Source: Ruegeria arenilitoris
GTDB taxonomy: Bacteria; Pseudomonadota; Alphaproteobacteria; Rhodobacterales; Rhodobacteraceae
Reading direction: 5' to 3'
DNA length: 64,000 bases
NCBI RefSeq assembly: GCF_013035425.1
Contig: NZ_WQHX01000001.1
Span: 1,054,001 to 1,118,000 of the forward strand
A model generated the notes under the pieces. That model did no database searches. It saw only the letters and a program-made list of their open reading frames with translations, and had not been told where the DNA came from. This document shows positions 36,019-45,390 of the stretch, piece by piece. Made by a program: the position numbers and the translations under genes. Each line of letters opens with the position of its first letter. Within the stretch, counting starts at the first letter, position 1.

Positions 36019-36322
36019 GTCGCGTCCTCTGGTTCGGGGAAATAGGTTGAAACGCTAGATATCCAAGCGTGAGGGGCGGGGCAACCAGATGATTTCGCGT
36101 TTCTTGCTTGTTGCAGTTGCTGAAGGGTTTGGCACATCCAATGGAAGTGCAAGCGGTGTGGAGCGCTAAAATGAAAAGCGGACCGCCACGCAATCCGAAT
36201 GTTAAATGCGCACCGAAAAAATGGCCTTTGTGAACAGATTTGGAATGCGCATTTACTTTTTTTGAAATTGATCGACATACTCTGCTCTAAGCTAATGTCT
36301 CGGCGCAACCTGTTGATTGACA
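36019..36322. other. Intergenic region between ettA and nadD
   Basis: 304 bp between divergent genes. It must hold both promoters. I see no convincing -35/-10 pair, no repeat, and only short open frames that look accidental. Confidence 0.4.
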
Positions 36323-36973
36323 ATGCCGTCAAGTTCTGAACAACAGCAGATGATGTTGCGAAGCGCCATTCCATATGCGCGACCGGGGCAGGTCGTTGGT
36401 TTGTTCGGTGGGTCCTTTGATCCGCCGCACCGCGGGCACGTCCATGTAACGCTGGAGGCAATGAAGGCTTTTGGATTGGATCGGGTTTGGTGGCTGGTGT
36501 CCCCCGGTAATCCGCTGAAAACACATGGGCCAGCGCCATTGGAACAAAGAATTAATGCGGCGCGATTGATCATGAAACATCCGCGTGTTGAGGTCTCAGA
36601 TGTCGAGACATTGACGGGAACACGAGCCACGGTAGACACGCTGGCCTCGTTGCGTAGACTATACCCGGGAGTAAAGTTTGTTTGGCTTATGGGGGCTGAC
36701 AATCTTGCACAGTTCCACGACTGGAAAAACTGGCGGCTGATCATGGATAGCGTCGCAGTGGGGGTGCTCGCTCGCCCGGGTGACAGGATTTCAGCGCGGA
36801 TGTCTCGGGCGGCGAGAGTCTACAGCAAGTACCGGGTCGACGGACAGGCGCGGCATCTGCTGGGAAGGAGCGCAGCGCCGGCTTGGTGCTTTGTGAACGT
36901 TCCCATGATCGATGTCAGTTCGACCGAAATCCGTACGTGTGGCGATTGGGCAAGCGGAGTGTTGCCCGAATAG
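36323..36973 (+). CDS. nadD: Nicotinate-nucleotide adenylyltransferase
   Basis: 216 aa. Adenylates nicotinate mononucleotide in NAD synthesis, complementing nadE at 19.6 kb. Nucleotidyltransferase motif [17 protein letters not shown] near residue 26; [16 protein letters not shown] near residue 115; C-terminal ISSTxxR-type motif as [11 protein letters not shown]. The first 20 residues are poorly conserved, and an internal Met could be the true start. Confidence 0.92.
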   Translation: MPSSSEQQQMMLRSAIPYARPGQVVGLFGGSFDPPHRGHVHVTLEAMKAFGLDRVWWLVSPGNPLKTHGPAPLEQRINAARLIMKHPRVEVSDVETLTGTRATVDTLASLRRLYPGVKFVWLMGADNLAQFHDWKNWRLIMDSVAVGVLARPGDRISARMSRAARVYSKYRVDGQARHLLGRSAAPAWCFVNVPMIDVSSTEIRTCGDWASGVLPE

Positions 36974-37039
36974 CCCCAATCGGAGCATAATCCGTTTCAA
37001 TGGTTGTCTGACGGTAATCTCTGGGATTTTATTTGACCC

Positions 37040-38518
37040 ATGGTTGATCGTTTTTCGCGTCGATTTTTTCTTGGCGGGGTTGGGGCATCCTTGATACCCG
37101 CAACAAGTTGGGCTGGTGCGCCCCTTGTGTCCTTGCGGCCGCAACTGCGCGGCAAGCAGTTCAACGGTGCGGAAAGGCTGGTACGGCAGGCGCAGCTCAA
37201 GGGCGAAGTAGTGTTTGCAGTCGCCGACGTTGCAACAGGTGTTCAACTCGAAGAGCTTGGCGGCCAACAGGCTTTGCCGCCTGCCAGTGTAGCCAAGGCA
37301 CTAACGGCTCTTTATGCACTAGATGTACTTGGGCCGGATTTTCGGTTTGAGACAAAGTTGATTGCAGATGGGCAGATAGAGAACGGCATCCTCAACGGTG
37401 ATCTTATACTAGTCGGTGGGGGCGACCCCCTGCTAGATACCGATGCATTGGCTACTATGGCGGCCAACTTGCGCGAGGCGGGGATAACCGAGGTGCGTGG
37501 TGCGTTCAAAGTTTTTGACGGTGCGCTACCATACGTTTTCAGTATAGACCCCGGACAACCGGACCACGTGGGTTACAGCCCGGCGATCAGCGGCATATCC
37601 CTTAATTTCAATCGCGTTCATTTCGAATGGAAACGTTCGGCAAACGGATATGGCGTTACCATGGACGCGCGAAGTGCACGGTACAACCCGGCCGTGGAAA
37701 TGGCCACAATGCGGGTCGAAAACCGTAAATTGCCCATCTATTCATATACGCCCAGCCCACGGCAGGACCGCTGGACAGTTGCAAAGGGCGCGTTGGGCGA
37801 TGGGGGTGCGCGTTGGTTGCCGGTTCGTAAGCCAGCGCTCTATGCAGGTGATGTTTTTAGGACCTTGGCGCGCGTAAATGGGATTGTATTAGGCCGCGTG
37901 CAGGTAACGCGTGAAGTAACGATCGGCGAAGAATTGGTGGTGCATCAAAGCGATCCTCTGGAAAGTATCCTTCGGGGCATGCTGAAATACTCGACCAATA
38001 TTACGGCGGAAATGGTTGGACTTGCTGCGTCTGTCGCGCGTGGGGCCGAGCCTCAGAGTCTGGCCGAATCTGCGGCGGAGATGAATCGCTGGGCCGCGGA
38101 ATCCTATGGTGTCTACAGGATAGCGATGGTAGATCATTCTGGTCTTGGCGATATGTCTCGTATGGCACCGGCAGATCTGGTTGCTGCTTTGGTGACCGCG
38201 CGTAAGACAGGGGTGTTGCGACCGTTGTTGAAACCGTTTGCTCTGACGGACAGTCAGGGTCGTGTCGTTAAAAACCACCCGATCAAGGTGGATGCGAAGA
38301 CAGGAACACTAAATTTTGTCTCAGGCTTGGGCGGTTTCCTAACAACTGCCGAGGGATCCGAGCTTGCCTTTGCGATATTCACTGCAGACGTAAATCATCG
38401 AGCAACGATACCGCGCGAAAAACGCGAGCGCCCCGACGGAGCACGCAGCTGGAACCGGAGATCCCGCAAGTTGCAGCGCGCCCTGATCGAGAGATGGGGC
38501 GCGCTGTATGGCAGCTAA
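37040..38518 (+). CDS. dacB: D-alanyl-D-alanine carboxypeptidase/endopeptidase (PBP4)
   Basis: 492-aa class C penicillin-binding protein. Tat-like signal SRRFFLGGVGASLIPATS at the N-terminus. Catalytic SxxK in PASVAKALTALYAL near residue 78, SxN as YSTNITAEMVG near residue 317, and KTG in VDAKTGTLNFVSGLGG near residue 420. The large insert between SxxK and SxN matches PBP4. It trims and cleaves peptidoglycan peptides in the periplasm. Tat export of this enzyme is less usual than Sec export. Confidence 0.92.
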   Translation: MVDRFSRRFFLGGVGASLIPATSWAGAPLVSLRPQLRGKQFNGAERLVRQAQLKGEVVFAVADVATGVQLEELGGQQALPPASVAKALTALYALDVLGPDFRFETKLIADGQIENGILNGDLILVGGGDPLLDTDALATMAANLREAGITEVRGAFKVFDGALPYVFSIDPGQPDHVGYSPAISGISLNFNRVHFEWKRSANGYGVTMDARSARYNPAVEMATMRVENRKLPIYSYTPSPRQDRWTVAKGALGDGGARWLPVRKPALYAGDVFRTLARVNGIVLGRVQVTREVTIGEELVVHQSDPLESILRGMLKYSTNITAEMVGLAASVARGAEPQSLAESAAEMNRWAAESYGVYRIAMVDHSGLGDMSRMAPADLVAALVTARKTGVLRPLLKPFALTDSQGRVVKNHPIKVDAKTGTLNFVSGLGGFLTTAEGSELAFAIFTADVNHRATIPREKRERPDGARSWNRRSRKLQRALIERWGALYGS

Positions 38519-38553
38519 CGTAGATGCCATTAAAGTGTGATGAGAATTATTAA

Positions 38554-38976
38554 TTAGACTGTGTGTCTTGCCCTTGCACCGCGTTCGATGGCCGCGGCGT
38601 GAAGCCTATCGATACTTAGCTCGTACCGGATTTCTTCTAATAACCTCAGCTCGGTTTCGGCCAGTGATCCGTCTGCAGCGGCTACGTCGCAAGCCAGCGC
38701 ATATGCCGTTTCATTCAGCCTTTCGGGCAGGTTTTCCCGGATAAGGCCAAACATCGCATCCAAGCCGTCTTCTTGTTCAAATAAATCAAAGACGATCTGG
38801 CTCACGCGGCGCGTACGGTCGATATCGTAACCCGCAAAAACCGGCAACATGTTTACGGCGCCTTCGATTTTTACCAGTTCCGCTGTTCGGATTGTCTCGT
38901 CCGACGCCGAGATCGCAACCATAATCGCAACAAGGCAATCCTGCGGGGACATTGGGTGTGTAACTTGCTCGGTCAT
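38554..38976 (-). CDS. TerB-like tellurite-resistance/DjlA-type helical protein
   Basis: 140 aa, all-helical. Two acidic metal-like loops typical of the TerB fold: ISASDETIRTAELVKIEG near residue 22 and VAAADGSLAETELRLLEEI near residue 105. TerB-like domains are found in TerB and in membrane-stress co-chaperones; no other ter genes are nearby, so resistance is not implied. Confidence 0.75.
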   Translation of the reverse strand: MTEQVTHPMSPQDCLVAIMVAISASDETIRTAELVKIEGAVNMLPVFAGYDIDRTRRVSQIVFDLFEQEDGLDAMFGLIRENLPERLNETAYALACDVAAADGSLAETELRLLEEIRYELSIDRLHAAAIERGARARHTV

Positions 38977-39060
38977 TGGATCATCCTGCTTGGGTGTAGC
39001 TGCGCGCGAACGATATGGGCGGGTGGAGGCGGGTTCAACACCTTGTTTAATGACTGAGGA

Positions 39061-40812
39061 TCAATAAGGCACGCCCGCGTCTTTGAACTGAGCCTCGATC
39101 CGAGTGCGATCTGCGTCTTTTTCTATGAGTTTCAAGAAATTCCAGCCCGAAAGTCTGAAGTCCGGAAAGCCGGTCGTTAGCGTTTTGACAATAACCTCCG
39201 CCTTCTCGAACTGCCCGGTGGCGTGGTAAGAGGCAGCTGCCCAGCAATATGCAGGTGGCCCCACTGGCCCGCCTCTTTCTACATTTCGCTCAAAAGCGGC
39301 AAGTGCAGCGTGGAACTGACCAGCCATGAATGCAGCATGACAGACAACATTCAGATAAGGTCCGTTCACGAAATTTGGGCTTAGTCTGAACGCGGTTTCT
39401 GCTGCTTTTTTCGACTCGTCATGATTGCCTCGCATGCCGTTGGTAACGGCATAGATCACGTGAGCGTCTGCATCGTTGGGAAGTAGACTGAGACCTTGCT
39501 TGGCTGAATCGATCGCCTCGTCAAAGCGCCTTTGGACCAATAGCGCGAGGTTAAGAGCGGTGTAGGACCAGCCAAAGGATTTGTCGAGCGCGATCGCTTT
39601 GTAAGCCAATGCCTCGGCGCGGGCGCCGAGCGCATCAGGGTCGCTGTGGCCCCAAAGCGCGCCAAAGCCAATTATCCAGGACAGTCCGGCGTACCCGCCG
39701 GAAAACTCAGGTGCCAATTCCACCACCTTATTGAATAGCTCGCTTGCGGCGGCCATTTTCGCGGGAATTGGTGGAAAAGGCGTTGCCTTTGCTTGCACAA
39801 ACAATTCGTACGCTTCGATATTGGTCGTGTGTACCGAACTCAGGTGCTCTGTCTCTGATTTTGTCAGATTTACAGAAAGTGCGGATACTACCTCGCCACA
39901 GACCATGTCCTGAAGCTCGAAAACCTCGGCGAGCAAGCCGTCATAGCGGTCCGCCCAGATATGTCCGCCCGATTTAGCATCGATTAACTGGACATTGATT
40001 CGCACGCGCTCACCAAGTTTTCGAACACTGCCTTCGACGACGTTGGCAACACCCAGACGGCGTCCGACCGTCGGAATGTCTACCGCTTGACCCTTGAAGG
40101 CAAAAGTCGAGTTCCGGGCGACCACGAAAAGGCCAGAAACCTTGGACAGATCGGTGATCAAATCCTCGGTCAGACCATCTGCAAAATGGTCTTGATCAGG
40201 ATCGCTCGACATGTTGTCGAACGGCAGAACGGCCACGGATGGCAAATCAGGCAATTTTAGCTCGGGCTCAGATTGGACAGGTTCCGAGCCGTTATCCCAG
40301 TGCCATAAACGGGTGGGGTTGGCAATGTTCTTTAATTTCTGTTCACCTCCATCCAACCAATCAATATCCAGCTTACCTTGAACTTGTTGGTAGGCGGCGC
40401 CTGAAATTCCTACGCCGCCAGGCGCTACTAGGGGCTCAATTCTGGCAGCCACATTTACACCGTCTCCGAAGATATCATTTTCGTCCATCACGATGTCGCC
40501 GACATGAATTCCTATGCGTAACTCAATTTGGCTGTTCCCAGGAGCAACCGCGTTGTCAGATTTCAATAAAGACTGCAGTTCGATTGCAGCCTTTACGCTT
40601 GAGACGGCCGAGGTGAACTCGATAAGAAACCCGTCGCCCATCGTTTTGACCAGCCTGCCGTCATGCTGATTTAGGAGTGGTTCGATAACCTCAGTCCTAA
40701 GACGGCGAATAGTGTCGATAGTACCAGTTTCATCTGCGGCCATCATTCGGGAATATCCGACAACGTCCGCAGCCATTATTGCAGCCAGTTTTCTTTGGTA
40801 TCCAGTCGACAT
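39061..40812 (-). CDS. Class III adenylate/guanylate cyclase with TPR repeats
   Basis: 583 aa. N-terminal class III cyclase domain ([18 protein letters not shown] with metal Asp; [32 protein letters not shown]). A middle domain ([23 protein letters not shown] ... [20 protein letters not shown]) is the TolB/FlgO-like module often linked to such cyclases. The C-terminal half consists of TPR-like helices. This arrangement is common in rhizobia and roseobacters as soluble cAMP producers with sensory repeats. Start set at [13 protein letters not shown]. Confidence 0.88.
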   Translation of the reverse strand: MSTGYQRKLAAIMAADVVGYSRMMAADETGTIDTIRRLRTEVIEPLLNQHDGRLVKTMGDGFLIEFTSAVSSVKAAIELQSLLKSDNAVAPGNSQIELRIGIHVGDIVMDENDIFGDGVNVAARIEPLVAPGGVGISGAAYQQVQGKLDIDWLDGGEQKLKNIANPTRLWHWDNGSEPVQSEPELKLPDLPSVAVLPFDNMSSDPDQDHFADGLTEDLITDLSKVSGLFVVARNSTFAFKGQAVDIPTVGRRLGVANVVEGSVRKLGERVRINVQLIDAKSGGHIWADRYDGLLAEVFELQDMVCGEVVSALSVNLTKSETEHLSSVHTTNIEAYELFVQAKATPFPPIPAKMAAASELFNKVVELAPEFSGGYAGLSWIIGFGALWGHSDPDALGARAEALAYKAIALDKSFGWSYTALNLALLVQRRFDEAIDSAKQGLSLLPNDADAHVIYAVTNGMRGNHDESKKAAETAFRLSPNFVNGPYLNVVCHAAFMAGQFHAALAAFERNVERGGPVGPPAYCWAAASYHATGQFEKAEVIVKTLTTGFPDFRLSGWNFLKLIEKDADRTRIEAQFKDAGVPY

Positions 40813-40985
40813 TCTGTAGACCCTATCGCTCGTGTAGCCGCCCACCTAACAAAAATTTCCGTTTTGGTAGAGTTTATACGGGAAATTCCCCCCAGTTCAT
40901 TGACTCATGCTGCATCCGCACAATAGGAGGGGCCGGTCCGGTTGCTTGGTGTAACCGGCGTCGTTCCCCGATGGAGACCACTAAA

Positions 40986-42560
40986 ATGTCTGAACTGCGT
41001 GAAACCGCGATGTCGTCCAAGGCCTGGCCTTTTGAAGAGGCGCGCAGGTTGCTAAAACGGTACGGGCAGGGCGCACCGGAAAAAGGTTATGTGCTTTTCG
41101 AAACTGGATATGGTCCATCTGGTCTGCCTCACATAGGTACGTTCGGTGAGGTGGCGCGGACCACTATGGTCAAACGCGCGTTTGAAGCCTTGTCGGACAT
41201 TCCGACCAAACTGATCTGTTTCTCGGACGATTTGGACGGAATGCGCAAGGTTCCAACGAACGTGCCGAACCCCGAACAATTGAAGGATTATCTTCAATGC
41301 CCGCTGACGTCGGTTCCTGATCCATTTGGCGAATATCCGAGCTTTGGCGAGCACAACAATGCGATGTTACGTCGGTTTCTCGATACCTTTGGATTCGAAT
41401 ATGAATTCTATTCGGCTCGCGATTTCTATCGCTCGGGCCAATTTGACAAGGTCCTGAAAACTGCGGTCGAACGCTATGACGACATCATGGCCATTATGCT
41501 CAAAAGCTTGCGGGAAGAGCGGCAGCAGACTTACTCGATTTTCCTGCCGATTCATCCCGAAACCGGACGTGTGCTTTATGTCCCGATGAAAAAGGTCTGT
41601 GCAGAAACCTATACCGTTACCTTCGATGATGAGGATGGCAAGGAATGGACCCTGCCTGTAACCGAAGGCAACGTCAAACTGCAGTGGAAACCCGATTTTG
41701 GTGCGCGATGGGCGGCTCTGGGCGTGGATTTTGAAATGTATGGCAAAGAGCATGCCACAAACGAAAAGATCTATGATGCGATTTGCCGGGCTCTTGGCGG
41801 ACGTGCGCCGGAACATTTTTCGTACGAACTTTTTCTGGATGAAAACGGGCAGAAAATTTCAAAATCTTCCGGCAATGGTGTGTCTATTGACGAATGGCTT
41901 ACGTACGCGCCGACCGAAAGTTTGGCTTACTTTATGTATCAAAAGCCAAAGACGGCCAAACGCATGCATTTCGATGTTATTCCAAAGGCCTATGATGAAT
42001 ACCATCAACAATTGCGCGCCTACCCGGGGCAGGACTTGAAGGCTCAGTTGAATAACCCGGTTTGGCATATCCATGGCGGTGATGTGCCAGAGTCAACACT
42101 GATCGTGCCGTTTGCGATGCTTTTGAACCTCGCTTCAGTTTCGGGTGCTGAAGACAAAGAAGCATTGTGGGGCTTTGTCCGTCGCTATGCGCCTGAGGCA
42201 ACTGCCGAAACACATCCTGATCTGGATCTCGCGGCTGGATTTGCTGTTCGCTATTTCAACGATTTTGTCAAACCGACCCGAAAGCATCGCGCGCCCACTG
42301 ATCAGGAACGTGAGGCGCTTCAGGCGTTGAAGTCGGCATTGGAAGCGTATGACGGTCCGATCGAGGATGAAGCCCTGCAATCGGTGGTTTATTCTATCGG
42401 GCGCGATCGGTTCGATCCTATGCGTGGATGGTTCACGGCCCTTTACGAGGTGCTGTTGGGCGCTTCGCAGGGCCCTCGGTTTGGCGGGTTCATCGCACTT
42501 TACGGAGTGCCTGAAACCATTGCCTTGATCGACAGAGCGCTTGCCGGGGAGTTGGTCTGA
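40986..42560 (+). CDS. lysS: Class I lysyl-tRNA synthetase
   Basis: 524 aa. Archaeal-type class I LysRS, as used by alphaproteobacteria. HIGH motif as [14 protein letters not shown] near residue 50 and KMSKS as [11 protein letters not shown] near residue 290; the C-terminal helical anticodon domain follows. GGAGA lies 8 nt before the chosen ATG ([14 protein letters not shown]). An earlier in-frame ATG five codons upstream has no better site. Confidence 0.93.
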   Translation: MSELRETAMSSKAWPFEEARRLLKRYGQGAPEKGYVLFETGYGPSGLPHIGTFGEVARTTMVKRAFEALSDIPTKLICFSDDLDGMRKVPTNVPNPEQLKDYLQCPLTSVPDPFGEYPSFGEHNNAMLRRFLDTFGFEYEFYSARDFYRSGQFDKVLKTAVERYDDIMAIMLKSLREERQQTYSIFLPIHPETGRVLYVPMKKVCAETYTVTFDDEDGKEWTLPVTEGNVKLQWKPDFGARWAALGVDFEMYGKEHATNEKIYDAICRALGGRAPEHFSYELFLDENGQKISKSSGNGVSIDEWLTYAPTESLAYFMYQKPKTAKRMHFDVIPKAYDEYHQQLRAYPGQDLKAQLNNPVWHIHGGDVPESTLIVPFAMLLNLASVSGAEDKEALWGFVRRYAPEATAETHPDLDLAAGFAVRYFNDFVKPTRKHRAPTDQEREALQALKSALEAYDGPIEDEALQSVVYSIGRDRFDPMRGWFTALYEVLLGASQGPRFGGFIALYGVPETIALIDRALAGELV

Positions 42561-42578
42561 TTTGACCTCTTGAGGCGC

Positions 42579-42608
42579 GGGGCTACTCTTTGCGCAGGAG
42601 GTAGCCCC
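42579..42608 (+). promoter_or_regulatory. Hairpin enclosing the ribosome-binding site of the DUF4864 gene
   Basis: GGGGCTAC (42579-42586) and GTAGCCCC (42601-42608) are perfect 8-bp arms. The AGGAG ribosome site sits at the 3' edge of the loop and runs into the second arm, whose last base abuts the ATG at 42609. Folding would hinder initiation, so it may act as a translation control or thermosensing element; it could also be the terminator-like end of lysS, though no T run follows. Confidence 0.5.
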
Positions 42609-43010
42609 ATGCGTCGATTATTTATTGCCTTGTTCATAAGTGCCGGTCTGGCCTCGGGTGCATTCGCGCAGAATGCCGAGATTGAGGCGAATATCACCGC
42701 ACAAATCCAGGCGTTCAAGGCAGATGACTTTGACACCGCATTTACCTTTGCCAGCCCAAACATCCAGCGATTGTTTCGAAATTCCGATAATTTTGGAGCG
42801 ATGGTTCGCAACGGCTATCCTATGGTTTGGCGTCCTGCAGATTTGCGTTTTCTCGAATTGCGAGAAGTATCCGGATCGCTGTGGCAGAAAGTAATGATCG
42901 TGGATGGCGACGGCCGCGTTCACATCCTCGATTACCAAATGATTGAGATGGAAAATGGCTGGAAAATAAACGGCGTTCAATTGCTTGGAGCGTCGGACCC
43001 AGCGGCCTAA
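42609..43010 (+). CDS. DUF4864 exported protein
   Basis: 133 aa with a signal peptide (RLFIALFISAGLASGAFAQ). The mature part matches DUF4864 in style: ITAQIQAFKADDFDTAFTFASPNIQRLF then GAMVRNGYPMVWRP and LDYQMIEMENGWKINGVQLL, an NTF2-like fold. Periplasmic, function unknown. Confidence 0.8.
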   Translation: MRRLFIALFISAGLASGAFAQNAEIEANITAQIQAFKADDFDTAFTFASPNIQRLFRNSDNFGAMVRNGYPMVWRPADLRFLELREVSGSLWQKVMIVDGDGRVHILDYQMIEMENGWKINGVQLLGASDPAA

Positions 43011-43146
43011 AGCAACACCTACGTACGGTGCGATGAGCGGCGGTTAGTCCCCTTGAGTTACGCAGATTGTCGTGTTCGGGCTGGACCCGGACCCATCGAT
43101 TATGCCCGCGGTGACATGCCGTGGAAAAACTGGGAAAGGGATTTTT

Positions 43147-45159
43147 ATGAACAAGGCAGTCACCGAAGGCACCGAATTCATGCCACCCGCATTTGCAGAT
43201 GGCTTGGGGGTTTGGTCAAGCGGCGACGGAACACCCGGTTCACCCACGTACGATGGATCGGGGAGCGGCGCTTTTGTACCTGCTGATGCAGACTTCGCAG
43301 GGTGTCTTGAGATATTCAAAACAGAGTCCACGCAGCGGTTGCGGTATATGGGCCAAACTCAGTTGCTGCCGGGGTGCTATTTGCAAATCAAGGCACGAGT
43401 GAAGGCAATTAGTGGTCCATTACCCACAGTCCGTGTTGCAGGATGGGCCGGTGGCGCAGGCGACGCACATGTGACCGGGCTGATCGAGCAGGGCGAGGTT
43501 ATACAACTACACGAGTACGGCAGAGTATATGAAGTTTCGGCGATTGTCGGAAGCGGTAGACGGCAGGGCGTCGATATGCCTTGGGGGTCAGACGCGCTGT
43601 ACGGCCATTTCGGGTTGGATATCAATGGAACGAACGGCGCTGTAATCCGAGTAGACGACATTGAGATCACTGATGTTTCCAACGTGTTCTTGCGGGACAT
43701 GATCGGTTTGGTTGACGTTCGCGATTTCGGTGCAATTGGTGATGGCGTGACCGACGACTCTGCAGCCTTTGCAGCGGCTGATCAGGCAGCGGATGGTCGA
43801 AAAATATACGTTCCGCAAGGAACCTATTTGCTGGAACAAAACACCACCTTGTCGGCTGACGTTGATTTTGATGGTACGGTGACAATGCCGGATGACAAGT
43901 TGTTGGTTCTGACAAAGAGTTATGACTTGCCGACCTACATATCCGCCTTCGGGGATGAAGAACTGGCATTTAAGAAAGCCTTCCAAGCCTTGCTGAATAA
44001 TGCTGACCATGAATCCTTGGACCTAGGCGGGAGAAAGATCGCGGTTACCGAGCCGATTGACATGCAAGCAGCGGTACCGAACCGTTCGACTTACGCGACC
44101 CGCCGCGTGGTGCGAAACGGACAATTTGATGTTAAAAGCAGTAGCGCTTGGGATACCGAGACTTTTACGTCGGTTGCAACTTACAACCCGACCGATCCGT
44201 ACAAACTTTCAAACGTTGCAAACGTTGCGAATATCCCTGTCGGAGCTTTGGTCACCGGGAGTGGCGTGGGGCGCGAGATCTATGTTCGGTCAAAGAATGA
44301 AGGTGCTGGCGAAATTACTCTGAACGCCGCAATTTACGATTCGGTGGGAACTCAGACGTTTACCTTTACCGATTTCAAGTATCTGCTGGACTTCGGTGGT
44401 TTCAGTTCGTTGCAAAAATTCGGCATGGAAGGGATCGAGTTTCAGTGTAATAGCCGTTGCAGTGCAATCCGTCTTTCACCGGGTGGAAACACTTTTGTGC
44501 TTAAAGATTGCTTTGTCAGTCGCCCAAAGGATCGGGGGATCACTTCGATTGGCATCGGATGCCAGGGTATGCTGATCGATGGTTGTCAATTCCTGTCCAG
44601 CGAAGAAGACTTGGACGTAGCTGACCGTAGCTCGATTGCGGTGAACTCCAACGCCAACGACGTCAAACTGCGTCATAACCGGGCAAACCGTTTCCATCAC
44701 TTTGCAGTATTAGGTGGGGATAACAATCTTGTGCTTGGCAACCACTTCTTTCAAGGCGACAGCGCATCAACCGGGGTGCGCAACGCAGGTTTGGTTCTGA
44801 TTGGCGGCTACAATAGTTCATCAATTGCGGAAAATTATGTCGACAACTGTTTTATCCAGTGGACGAATGAGCGTGACGCATCGCCAAACTATAACTCAGG
44901 CTATTCATTCAGTGCGCTGAGTATCACGGATAACATATTCTACGCCAGCGATGTGGAGTCTTGGTTTAGTTTCATAGTTGTGCGTCCTTATGGCAGCGGG
45001 CACTATCTGAATGGTTTGGCCGTCACCGGAAACAAGTTTCGCACCAACGCTGGGTCAATTTCTCGGGTGGATCGGGTCGATACCACTTTTTCCGATTTGA
45101 ACCCTGACAAGTATTCAGCAGTCTCAGGGTTTGAGCTCTGCCGGGACTGCCGCGCATAA
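43147..45159 (+). CDS. Right-handed beta-helix (pectate-lyase-3-like) protein, 3' end displaced by an integrated element
   Basis: 670 aa as it stands. Residues about 20 to 180 resemble a jelly-roll binding region. Next comes the Pectate_lyase_3 start motif VDVRDFGAIGDGVTDDSAAF near residue 195, then many NxF-type beta-helix rungs (for example LRHNRANRFHHFAVLGGDNN, LSITDNIFYAS, LAVTGNKF). No signal peptide. From codon 658 on (after DLNPDKYS) the frame runs out of host sequence and into the element, ending in 13 foreign residues. The original C-terminus lies at 59890-60203. AAAGGGA precedes the ATG. Proteins of this shape act on or bind surface polysaccharide; tail-spike-like roles are possible. 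Confidence 0.8.
   Translation: MNKAVTEGTEFMPPAFADGLGVWSSGDGTPGSPTYDGSGSGAFVPADADFAGCLEIFKTESTQRLRYMGQTQLLPGCYLQIKARVKAISGPLPTVRVAGWAGGAGDAHVTGLIEQGEVIQLHEYGRVYEVSAIVGSGRRQGVDMPWGSDALYGHFGLDINGTNGAVIRVDDIEITDVSNVFLRDMIGLVDVRDFGAIGDGVTDDSAAFAAADQAADGRKIYVPQGTYLLEQNTTLSADVDFDGTVTMPDDKLLVLTKSYDLPTYISAFGDEELAFKKAFQALLNNADHESLDLGGRKIAVTEPIDMQAAVPNRSTYATRRVVRNGQFDVKSSSAWDTETFTSVATYNPTDPYKLSNVANVANIPVGALVTGSGVGREIYVRSKNEGAGEITLNAAIYDSVGTQTFTFTDFKYLLDFGGFSSLQKFGMEGIEFQCNSRCSAIRLSPGGNTFVLKDCFVSRPKDRGITSIGIGCQGMLIDGCQFLSSEEDLDVADRSSIAVNSNANDVKLRHNRANRFHHFAVLGGDNNLVLGNHFFQGDSASTGVRNAGLVLIGGYNSSSIAENYVDNCFIQWTNERDASPNYNSGYSFSALSITDNIFYASDVESWFSFIVVRPYGSGHYLNGLAVTGNKFRTNAGSISRVDRVDTTFSDLNPDKYSAVSGFELCRDCRA
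45104..45118. other. Left attachment site (attL core)
   Basis: CTGACAAGTATTCAG, identical to the copy at 59875-59889. It lies in frame within the beta-helix gene (codons for DKYS). Everything between the two copies is foreign in content, and joining flanks across one copy restores the host frame. Confidence 0.88.
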
Positions 45160-45328
45160 AACACTGAAACACAGGCATAACCTCCTGTTTTCGTTGAAAT
45201 CACAAACTGTGACCGCTGATCGCCCTGCCCAAATCATTGTCCGCAGTTGATCGGGCATGATTGGGGGCGATTATGTAAATCGTGATGCAAACGTTGATGA
45301 ATGGCGGATGCGGTGTTATGTGGGAAGG

Positions 45329-45360
45329 GGCTGAGAGAGCCGTCCAAAACCCTCTCAGCC
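45329..45360. repeat. Inverted repeat upstream of the integrase gene
   Basis: GGCTGAGAG (45329-45337) and CTCTCAGCC (45352-45360), perfect 9-bp arms with a 14-nt loop, ending 30 bp before the integrase ATG. It could be an RNA hairpin in the int leader or a binding site for an excision factor. The rest of 45119-45328 shows no gene. Confidence 0.5.
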
Positions 45361-45390
45361 GGAATCATCGTCAAGCATGAGGACCCAACG

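Noticed and set aside
38554-38976. Tellurite-resistance locus
   Set aside because: Only a TerB-like domain is present with no terC, terD or related genes; the fold alone does not imply resistance.
45160-45390. tRNA or tmRNA fragment as integration site
   Set aside because: No cloverleaf or CCA-like end at either junction; the direct repeat falls in codons of the beta-helix gene.
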